This document shows positions 6,903-12,989 of a stretch of 15,064 nucleotides of DNA, one piece after another. This DNA is from BPJO01 sp037189665 (GTDB taxonomy: Bacteria; Planctomycetota; Phycisphaerae; Tepidisphaerales; Tepidisphaeraceae). Numbering within the stretch: position 1 is the first letter of the stretch; every line of letters starts with the position of its first letter. The position numbers and the translations under genes were made by a program. The DNA is taken from assembly GCA_037189665.1 (NCBI GenBank), contig JBBCIV010000141.1:1-15064 (forward strand), written 5' to 3'. Below the pieces are notes generated by a model. The model saw only the letters and a program-made list of their open reading frames with translations, was not told the origin of the DNA and ran no database searches.

Positions 6903-8528
6903 TTACGACTCTGCCAGCGCCGCGACCGATTCTTCTTCCCGCGCCAGTTCCGCCGCCGCCACGGCGTCGCGGTGGCGGGAATAGTGCACCCAGATGGTGC
7001 TGCAGCCAACGTATAGATAGCCGCCGGCGAAGATCACGAGGAAGGGCAGCGTCGTCAGCGCCGCGTCGTAGCGCAGGCTGATGACGATGAAGCTCACCAT
7101 GTACAGCCCGAACGCGATCTCGACGACCGGCAGGCACAGCTTGCTGATGTTGAACTTCGGCGCGTCCCGCAAGATCACGCCGGCGTGCTTGCCGGTGACG
7201 CCATACTTGGGCGTGCGGACGAACTCCGCCGGCTTCTTGCGAATCATGCTGATGATCGCCTCGATGACCGCCTTGGTGTTGTTGATGCAGACGCCCACGC
7301 CCAGCGCCATGATGAACGGCAGGTGCAGCAGCGTCTTCCATCCCGCGATTCGGCCGAACAGTTCCTTCTGGGCGTAGATGAAGAACGTGCTCGCCGAGCA
7401 GGTCGCCAGCACGAACAAGCTCAGGCCGAACAGCCAGTTGTTGATCACCGGGCCGGTCCACGTGGCCTCGGGCTGAAGGCCGGGCACCATCGGCGTGGAG
7501 TTGATCTTCACCGGCGACAGGTTCAGGATGAACGTCGGGTACATCAGCAGCGTCATCATCACCATCAGCGGGTACACGACCGTGCAGGTGAGGTGGAAGA
7601 ACGCCTCCGACTTGATCGACCACGGCAGCTTGCTCTTCATGATGCGAGGAAGCAGCTTGATCGCGGTCTGCATGCTGCCCTTGGTCCAGCGGTGCGCCTG
7701 CGCCTTGAACGACACCATCTCCGGCGGCAGCTCCGCGGGGGCGACGTATTGGGGCAGGTACACGAACTGCCAACCCTTGAGCTGGGCGCGGTACGACAGA
7801 TCGAGGTCTTCGGTAATGGTGTCGTGCTGCCACCCGCCAGCAGACGCGATCGTCTCGCGCCGCCACACCCCGGCCGTGCCGTTGAAGTGCATGAATCGGC
7901 CGCTGCGGTTGCGCGCGGTGTGCTCGATCACGAAGTGCCCGTCCAGGAAGATCGCCTGGCTCTTGGTCAGGATGCTCGCATCGCGATTCAGGTGGTCCCA
8001 GCGCACCTGCACCATGCCGACCTTCTCATCGCTGAAGTGGTCGATCACGTTGCGCAGTACGTCGGTGGGCGGGACGAAGTCGGCATCGAAGATCGCGACG
8101 AACTCGCCCTTGGCGACCTTCAGCCCCTCCTGAAGCGCCCCGGCCTTGAAGCCCTCGCGGTTGCTGCGGTGGATGTAAACGATGTTCACCCCCTTGGCGG
8201 CCCACTCGAGGCAAGTTTGCTCGGCGATCCGGGCGGAGTGATCGGTGCTGTCGTCCAACACCTGGATTTCAAGCTTCTCGCGCGGGTAGTCGATCTTGCA
8301 CGTCGCGCTGATCACGCGCTCCGCCACCATGTCCTCGTTGAACATGGGCAACTGCACCGTGATGTAAGGCAGGTCCTGCTCCGCCCACTTGTGCTTGGGC
8401 GCGTGGACGTTGTGACGATGCTTTACGTACAAATACACCAGCACGTAACGGTGAAAGCCGTACATCGCCACCAGGCATAGAATGGCGAAATAGACCGTTG
8501 TAATGATGATCGCGATCGCGTGATCCAT
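6903..8528 (-). CDS. Membrane-bound processive family-2 glycosyltransferase (CslA/cellulose-synthase-like)
   Basis: With the ATG at 8528 the product has 541 residues. An N-terminal helix (about 5-34) is followed by the GT2 catalytic domain. VQLPMFNED and VLDDSTD (D92, D93) bind the nucleotide, FDADF (148-150) is the DxD motif, TED (239-241) carries the catalytic base, and QAHRW (277-281) is the QxxRW motif of processive synthases. Four or five membrane helices follow (about 310-335, 363-386, 398-416, 463-484, 492-515). The MFNE...QVLDDSTD wording is close to plant CslA/CslC mannan and glucan synthases and their bacterial relatives. It should polymerise a beta-linked polysaccharide from NDP-sugar and move it across the inner membrane. 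No BcsB, PilZ domain or cellulase lies beside it. A GTG at 8693 would add 55 residues before the helix, but the best promoter would start transcription at about that base, so 8528 is preferred. Confidence 0.88.
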   Translation of the reverse strand: MDHAIAIIITTVYFAILCLVAMYGFHRYVLVYLYVKHRHNVHAPKHKWAEQDLPYITVQLPMFNEDMVAERVISATCKIDYPREKLEIQVLDDSTDHSARIAEQTCLEWAAKGVNIVYIHRSNREGFKAGALQEGLKVAKGEFVAIFDADFVPPTDVLRNVIDHFSDEKVGMVQVRWDHLNRDASILTKSQAIFLDGHFVIEHTARNRSGRFMHFNGTAGVWRRETIASAGGWQHDTITEDLDLSYRAQLKGWQFVYLPQYVAPAELPPEMVSFKAQAHRWTKGSMQTAIKLLPRIMKSKLPWSIKSEAFFHLTCTVVYPLMVMMTLLMYPTFILNLSPVKINSTPMVPGLQPEATWTGPVINNWLFGLSLFVLATCSASTFFIYAQKELFGRIAGWKTLLHLPFIMALGVGVCINNTKAVIEAIISMIRKKPAEFVRTPKYGVTGKHAGVILRDAPKFNISKLCLPVVEIAFGLYMVSFIVISLRYDAALTTLPFLVIFAGGYLYVGCSTIWVHYSRHRDAVAAAELAREEESVAALAES

Positions 8529-8544
8529 GTTCTGGCTGACTTCC

Positions 8545-8559
8545 CTTGTGCGCCACAAG
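8545..8559. promoter_or_regulatory. Perfect 6+3+6 palindrome in the glycosyltransferase leader
   Basis: CTTGTG-CGC-CACAAG lies 16 nt before the chosen start codon at 8528, inside the predicted leader. It could be an operator for a dimeric repressor or a small RNA hairpin that affects translation. Nothing in the window identifies a binding protein. Confidence 0.35.
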
Positions 8560-8698
8560 ACAGTAAACGCCCGCCGAATTGCGGACGCCGAATCCGTGGC
8601 GATCGATTCGCAACAACAATACTTCTCGAACCCCCTCGAGGCGAAAGCGAATCGAAATGCCTTCTCGCCGAGTCGTCCCCAGCGGACGTTCACGGAAT

Positions 8699-8726
8699 CT
8701 TAAATCGAATTCCGAAGACGTGTCAA
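8699..8726 (-). promoter_or_regulatory. Sigma70-type promoter of the glycosyltransferase gene
   Basis: On the minus strand a perfect TTGACA (-35, 8726-8721) is followed after 16 nt by TTTAAG (8704-8699), or after 18 nt by TAAGAT (8702-8697), each 4/6 to TATAAT. Transcription would begin near 8690, giving a leader of about 160 nt before the ATG at 8528. An 8-bp pairing within that leader (8604-8611 with 8647-8654) could fold. I see no known riboswitch in it. Confidence 0.5.
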
Positions 8727-8767
8727 TTCAGGGTCGATCCGATCTGACTTCATCAAAACCGATCCGA

Positions 8768-8784
8768 CCCTCGTCCGACGAGGG
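8768..8784 (-). terminator. Perfect 8-bp GC hairpin after the Mrp gene
   Basis: CCCTCGTC and GACGAGGG flank one base. It lies 34 nt past the Mrp stop on the minus strand. TCGGATCGGTTTT follows, a weak T tract, so it is a plausible but not ideal intrinsic terminator. The AT-rich segment 8785-8818 separates it from the gene. Confidence 0.5.
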
Positions 8785-8818
8785 CAAATATTTTCATAAA
8801 ATCATGTAAAATAAGCAC

Positions 8819-9895
8819 TTATAAAATTTCCAACGTTGGCCCGGCCTGCAAGTTCCGCTTGCGGACCTCCTCTGCCAGCGTGACGACGACGTCCTCCAGC
8901 GCCGCCCGGAGTTTGGGCGTGCCCTCGAAGTTCGCATGAGGCCGGCCGGCGTCGGAATTGACGCGAAGCTCTGTGAACATGGGAATTTCGCCCAAGAAGG
9001 GCAATCCGAGGTACTCCGCCGCCTCGCGCGTGCCGCCACGTCCGAAAATGTCGTGTTCCGAGCCGTCCGGCGCGACGAAGTACGCCATGTTCTCCACAAG
9101 GCCCAGCACCGGGGCGCCAAGTTGATGGAACATCTTCACCGCGCGGATCGCGTCGTCCAGCGCCACCTGCTGAGGGGTCGCCACGACCACCGCGCCCGTC
9201 AGCCCGAGAAGCTGGCAAAGCGTCAACGGCACGTCGCCCGTGCCCGGCGGGAGGTCGACGATCAGGTAATCCAGTTCCGGCCATTCCGTATTATCCAGCA
9301 AAAGCTGCTTGAACGCCCCGTGCGCCATCGGCCCGCGCCAGATCAACGGCTTGTCCGATTCCACCAGCGATCCGATCGTGATCGCGTGGATGCCATGCAC
9401 GTGGTGCGGGATGATCTTGTTCTGATGCAGCTTCGGCTGCACGCCTTTGATGCCCAGCATCGTGGGCATCGACGGGCCGTAGATATCGCCGTCCATCAGC
9501 CCGACGGTCGCGCCGGCGCGCTGGAGGCCCACCGCCAGGTTCAGCGCAACGGTGCTCTTGCCGACGCCACCCTTGCCCGCGCCGACCGCGACGACGTTCT
9601 TCACCTGCGGCAGGTTCGGCCGCGCCGGCGACGAACCCTCCTGCTGACCACGCCCGCGCGCGGTCAGCGTCAGCTTCACTTCCGTCGCCCCCGCCCCCTT
9701 CAGCGCCGCCGTCACGTCACGCTCGATCACGTCCTTCAACGGAGAGCCCGGCGACGCCAACTCCACCGTCACCGCCGCCCGCGTTCCGTCCACCGACACG
9801 GCTTTCACCATGTTCAACGTGACGATGTCCTTGAACAACTCCGGATCCATCACCTGACGGAGCGCCGTCATCGCAGTTTCTTGGGTCAAAGGCAT
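8819..9895 (-). CDS. Mrp/ApbC/NBP35-family P-loop ATPase (iron-sulfur cluster carrier type)
   Basis: With the ATG at 9895 the product has 358 residues. The N-terminal domain (about 5-80) is MIP18/DUF59-like. A linker leads to the P-loop domain with the deviant Walker A GAGKGGVGKST (105-115), MDGDIYGPSMPTMLG (134-148), LIVDLPPGTGD (211-221) and PQQVALDD (241-248). These motifs are diagnostic of the Mrp family, which carries and transfers Fe-S clusters. The usual CxxC after ENMsyF is missing: residues 268-279 read ENMAYFVAPDGS, and the whole protein has one cysteine (C227). Some Mrp branches also lack it, so the cluster role may differ here. An in-frame ATG at 9964 would add 23 residues containing three cysteines, but it overlaps the upstream gene. 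It is preceded by the FAD oxidoreductase with a 52-nt gap. Confidence 0.88.
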   Translation of the reverse strand: MPLTQETAMTALRQVMDPELFKDIVTLNMVKAVSVDGTRAAVTVELASPGSPLKDVIERDVTAALKGAGATEVKLTLTARGRGQQEGSSPARPNLPQVKNVVAVGAGKGGVGKSTVALNLAVGLQRAGATVGLMDGDIYGPSMPTMLGIKGVQPKLHQNKIIPHHVHGIHAITIGSLVESDKPLIWRGPMAHGAFKQLLLDNTEWPELDYLIVDLPPGTGDVPLTLCQLLGLTGAVVVATPQQVALDDAIRAVKMFHQLGAPVLGLVENMAYFVAPDGSEHDIFGRGGTREAAEYLGLPFLGEIPMFTELRVNSDAGRPHANFEGTPKLRAALEDVVVTLAEEVRKRNLQAGPTLEIL

Positions 9896-9904
9896 AGTTG
9901 GGCA

Positions 9905-9910
9905 ATTATA
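9905..9910 (-). promoter_or_regulatory. Perfect -10 box (TATAAT) just before the Mrp start
   Basis: TATAAT on the minus strand ends 9 nt before the ATG at 9895, with no good -35 at 17 nt and no ribosome site between. If active, it would give a leader of two or three bases, that is a nearly leaderless mRNA. A chance match in an AT-rich spot is also possible. Confidence 0.3.
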
Positions 9911-9947
9911 GTGCATCACCCCTTCCCACGGTATCGATGCGCGGCGG

Positions 9948-11219
9948 TTACAACGCCGACACATCTACCTGATGCGGCAGGACCGACTTCCGCGCCGCGA
10001 TCGCAGCACATCGCCCGGCGACCTGGCCCATCTGCACGGCATTGCCGGTCACGCGATAGCTCGAATGCGCGATAAAGTCCCCGCTGATGCACCGGCCGGC
10101 CATCATCAGGTTGTCGATGTCGGCGCTGATCAACGCCCGCAACGGAATGTCGTACGGCTTCGCCTTGTTGCCGCCGTGATCGAAACCCTTGCTCTTCTTC
10201 GGGTCCGGCGAATGCACATCGACGGGGAAGTTCACCCGGCAAACGCCATCCTCGAACTTGCGGCCCTCCAGCAGATCCTCTCGCGTCACCACATACCGCC
10301 CGCGGATCCGCCGGCCCTCGCGCACGCCGATCTGCGACGCCGTCGCGACGATCTTCACGCTCGCCCACTCGCCGCCGGATGCGCGAAGCGCATCGACCAT
10401 CGTGTGGATCTCCCGTCGCGACTCGAGCGTGGCGCGCGTGACGTCGTTCGCATCGATGCCGCTCACACCGTAAAGATGATTGGCCATCACCAGGAAGAGG
10501 TCGTCGTACACGTGCATGATGATCGGGGCCGCGTACGACGGCTCGATACCGAGCGACCTGAGTTTTCCGAGCAGATGGTTCGTGCCGTCGCGATAGTTTT
10601 TGCCGTAACTGGTATCGTGGACGTACTGTCCGATCTGCTCGTGCGTGACGCCGCCGATGACGAAGACGAAGCTCATCGGCTGCATGCGGCCGGTCTCGGG
10701 GTGGCCCATCTCGAACGCGCACCCCGCTCGCGCCGCGAGGTCGCCGTCGCCGGTGCAGTCGATGAAAACATCGGCGCCCCACGCCTCCCGGCCGGACTTG
10801 CTCTCGGTGATCGCCAGCCGCATCCGCCGATCCTCCCCCACGAACGCCGACACCACCCGCGTGTGCAGGCGAACGTTCGCGTTCGCCTCGGCGCACATCT
10901 GTTCGAGCAGCAGCTTCATCCGCTCGACATCGCAGGCAAACGCCCCGAACGTCGGCCCGCGGCTCGCGCCCGCCGCGCGGAGGCGATCAAGGATCTCCGG
11001 CATCAGACCAGCCTTGTCGTTGGTGTCGAGAATCCACGCCAGCGCGCCGCTGGTCCAGATGCCGCCGAGCTGTCCGTGTGTTTCCAGCAGGGTGACCTTC
11101 GCCCCCACCCTACCCGCCGCAATCGCTGCCGCCACCCCCGCCGGGCCCGCGCCCGCCACCAGCACGTCGCATTGCTCGACGATCGGAATCTCACCCCCTG
11201 GTTCACAATAAGTAGACAT
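9948..11219 (-). CDS. FAD-dependent oxidoreductase (FAD_oxidored family)
   Basis: The product has 423 residues. The N-terminal Rossmann fold has CDVLVAGAGPAGVAAAIAAGR with GxGxxG at 23-28 and an acidic LLE at 44-46 for the ribose of FAD. GGIWTSGALAW follows, then FIDCTGDGDLAARAG, the second FAD contact typical of this family. Near the C-terminus are MMAGRCISGDFIAHSSYR and GNAVQMGQVAG (about 371-403), the standard closing motif. No signal peptide or covalent-FAD histidine motif is evident, so it is probably cytoplasmic. Relatives act on varied organic substrates and many are uncharacterised. The ATG at 11219 has no Shine-Dalgarno. A promoter-like pair lies about 75-100 nt upstream. The Mrp gene follows 52 nt later, so the two may share a transcript, but no functional link is known. 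Confidence 0.85.
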   Translation of the reverse strand: MSTYCEPGGEIPIVEQCDVLVAGAGPAGVAAAIAAGRVGAKVTLLETHGQLGGIWTSGALAWILDTNDKAGLMPEILDRLRAAGASRGPTFGAFACDVERMKLLLEQMCAEANANVRLHTRVVSAFVGEDRRMRLAITESKSGREAWGADVFIDCTGDGDLAARAGCAFEMGHPETGRMQPMSFVFVIGGVTHEQIGQYVHDTSYGKNYRDGTNHLLGKLRSLGIEPSYAAPIIMHVYDDLFLVMANHLYGVSGIDANDVTRATLESRREIHTMVDALRASGGEWASVKIVATASQIGVREGRRIRGRYVVTREDLLEGRKFEDGVCRVNFPVDVHSPDPKKSKGFDHGGNKAKPYDIPLRALISADIDNLMMAGRCISGDFIAHSSYRVTGNAVQMGQVAGRCAAIAARKSVLPHQVDVSAL

Positions 11220-11292
11220 CGCTCAACATTGTTCGACGAACCACCCAACTTCGCAACCGTCGATCGCAGCAGTCTGTTTTTCATAAGTAAAT

Positions 11293-11320
11293 ATTAAATA
11301 GATCCAGATTGATTCGTCAG
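11293..11320 (-). promoter_or_regulatory. Candidate promoter of the FAD oxidoreductase gene
   Basis: On the minus strand CTGACG (11320-11315, 4/6 to TTGACA) is followed after 16 nt by TTTAAT (11298-11293, 5/6 to TATAAT). The surrounding 11281-11310 is the most AT-rich stretch nearby. Transcription would begin near 11286, about 67 nt before the ATG. Confidence 0.45.
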
Positions 11321-11377
11321 ATCCGGAACCGGAGCTGTCGGCACTTGTCGCTCTTGTCAGCAACACGTAAAGCCTTG

Positions 11378-11396
11378 CCATTTTGCGGCAAAATGG
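11378..11396. promoter_or_regulatory. 19-bp perfect palindrome upstream of the FAD oxidoreductase promoter
   Basis: CCATTTTGC and GCAAAATGG flank one central G. It lies about 58 nt upstream of the -35 of the candidate promoter and 117 nt after the zinc-ribbon gene. The symmetry fits a binding site for a dimeric regulator. A hairpin is also possible, although a one-base centre would need to open some pairs. Confidence 0.4.
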
Positions 11397-11452
11397 TGGC
11401 CGAATACGCCAGACAACAAATGGGAGAGCAAAAAGGGGACGAACGAGGTGAA

Positions 11453-11491
11453 AATTATCATATCAGTTTCGCGCGAACTGGTATGATAATT
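11453..11491 (-). terminator. 16-bp hairpin with TTTT, terminator of the zinc-ribbon gene
   Basis: AATTATCATATCAGTT (11453-11468) pairs with 11476-11491 over 16 positions, with one wobble and a 7-nt TCGCGCG loop. In the minus direction it begins 21 nt after the stop at 11513, and its 3' arm runs into TTTTC. It is long and AT-rich in the outer stem. Its regular symmetry would also suit a protein-binding site. Confidence 0.55.
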
Positions 11492-11512
11492 CTCGTCGAT
11501 CAGGAATACGCC

Positions 11513-12949
11513 TTACTCCCCCTCCACCACCAGCCAGATCGGATCAGACTCGAACACGAAATAGCGGCCGATATCGGTCAGCGCGCTGATCTGCTGGCGG
11601 TCGTGATACTGCACGCGGAGTTGATACTTGCCCGGCGGCGGCTTGCGGATGTAGCGGGGAAGGAGGATATCGTAGGCGATCTGGTCGTTCTTGAGCTGGC
11701 CCCAGCTCATCATGCCGCCGAAGTTGTTGGTCGGGACATACGATTGCACTTCCGCGCCGTCTTCTTCACGCCGAAGTGTGATCCGCAGGCGCTCCCAGCG
11801 CGGGCCGCGGTTGTCGCCGCCGAAAATGAGGTGGACAAGGTCGGGCCGTTCGGTTTCGGCGTTCGCGAAACGGACCTTCAGTGCGGGCACGTCCGCCGGC
11901 GCGTTGGCGGGCCAGCGGAGTTCGTCGATGTCGAACTTCAGTTGCAGCGGCGCGGGTCTGCCTTCAAGGCGACGCAGGACCGCAAGCATCTCAACGGTGC
12001 GCGGCGGCCAGATGCGCATCTGAATTGCCCGCGACACCTCGATCAATTCGTTCAGCAATTCCGGCGTCGCAAGGCGGCGCGATTCGATCGTGATCAGCAG
12101 CCGGTCGAACAAGATCAGCCCGCTGTGGCCGTTCGGCGTGGCGTGGAACGCCTTCATCATCGCGATGATGCGATCATCGTGGATGTCGTTCCACACGCCG
12201 TCTGGCAGGCTGGTGAGGTGGCTCGCGCAGGTCGCGGCGCAGACGTCGCGCGGATCGTCGATCCCGTCGATGAGCACGTCGATCCACCGCGCCTCCCCCG
12301 TTCGCGACGCGGCCGTGCCGATGACGCCGTACAGCTTTGCGGCGACGGGGTCGGTCACGTCTCCCGATTTCAGGATCGCTTCTGCCTGCGCCGCGCCGAT
12401 CGTCCATCGCCCGTTGATGCGCTCCAAATGCCCAGCGATCTGCGCCCGCGTCGCCGACCCCGCGGCCGCGCCGCGATAAGCGCGCGGTAATTGGGCAGCG
12501 ACCACCCTCGCCTGCCACTGCCAGCCGGCCATCGAGGCAGAGCTTTCCTTGCTCCGAATGACGCGGTTCACCAGATGATCCTGCTGATTCGCATCAAGCG
12601 ATGGATACCCGATCGCCAGCAAGGTGGTGGGCAGCGAAGCGAAGCCCATCGGCTCGCCGTCAAACTTGTATCGCATCGCGACCTCGCGCGGATACCACGC
12701 GAAGGCGATCAACAGCAGCCCGAAGACAATCCATCTCGGCCGGCGTCGCGTACGAAGCAAATCGGCATCACTGACGGCCTGATGTCCGCACTCCGAACAC
12801 ACCCGTCCCGGCGAACCCCGCATGTCGTACCAGCACTTCGGACATCGCGGCCGCCCTTTCGGCCGATCGCCAATCCACGCGCGCACCGCGACCCACAAGC
12901 CTCCGGCGGCAAGCACGGCGGTCAGAATGATGAGTGACGGGGCAAACAA
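11513..12949 (-). CDS. Zinc-ribbon membrane protein, planctomycete type, function unknown
   Basis: The product has 478 residues. Helices lie at about 4-24 and 72-87. Between them is a zinc ribbon with C36, C39, C51 and C54 (CPKCWYDMRG...VCSECG), a form I know mainly from Phycisphaerae and related planctomycetes. The long C-terminal part (from about 90) has no motif I recognise; it mixes helical segments (about 100-310) with beta-rich sequence (about 330-478) that would lie outside the membrane if the ribbon is cytosolic. The start is a TTG at 12949; an in-frame TAG lies 12 nt above it and no ATG comes before the first helix. It is 40 nt downstream of recJ on the same strand, so it probably shares the recJ transcript. 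A stable hairpin follows the stop. Confidence 0.72.
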   Translation of the reverse strand: MFAPSLIILTAVLAAGGLWVAVRAWIGDRPKGRPRCPKCWYDMRGSPGRVCSECGHQAVSDADLLRTRRRPRWIVFGLLLIAFAWYPREVAMRYKFDGEPMGFASLPTTLLAIGYPSLDANQQDHLVNRVIRSKESSASMAGWQWQARVVAAQLPRAYRGAAAGSATRAQIAGHLERINGRWTIGAAQAEAILKSGDVTDPVAAKLYGVIGTAASRTGEARWIDVLIDGIDDPRDVCAATCASHLTSLPDGVWNDIHDDRIIAMMKAFHATPNGHSGLILFDRLLITIESRRLATPELLNELIEVSRAIQMRIWPPRTVEMLAVLRRLEGRPAPLQLKFDIDELRWPANAPADVPALKVRFANAETERPDLVHLIFGGDNRGPRWERLRITLRREEDGAEVQSYVPTNNFGGMMSWGQLKNDQIAYDILLPRYIRKPPPGKYQLRVQYHDRQQISALTDIGRYFVFESDPIWLVVEGE

Positions 12950-12989
12950 TCGGCGGACAGTCTAACCGATTCAGGCACGCGACACGGCG

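Noticed and set aside
7185..8480. Long plus-strand open frame (431 codons) opposite the glycosyltransferase
   Set aside because: Composition is that of an antisense shadow, and the glycosyltransferase has all its catalytic motifs on the minus strand.
8694..8818. Possible small gene or riboswitch between the Mrp and glycosyltransferase genes
   Set aside because: Only 125 nt, holding a promoter and a terminator-like hairpin; no open frame with a ribosome site and no known riboswitch consensus seen.
11003..11284. Upstream ORF starting with ATG at 11284 (MKNRLLRS...)
   Set aside because: It overlaps the FAD oxidoreductase out of frame for most of its length and would start at or before the predicted transcription start.
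9972..11297. Long plus-strand open frame (441 codons) opposite the FAD oxidoreductase
   Set aside because: Arg/His/Ala-rich with no motif; the minus-strand gene has clear FAD-binding signatures.
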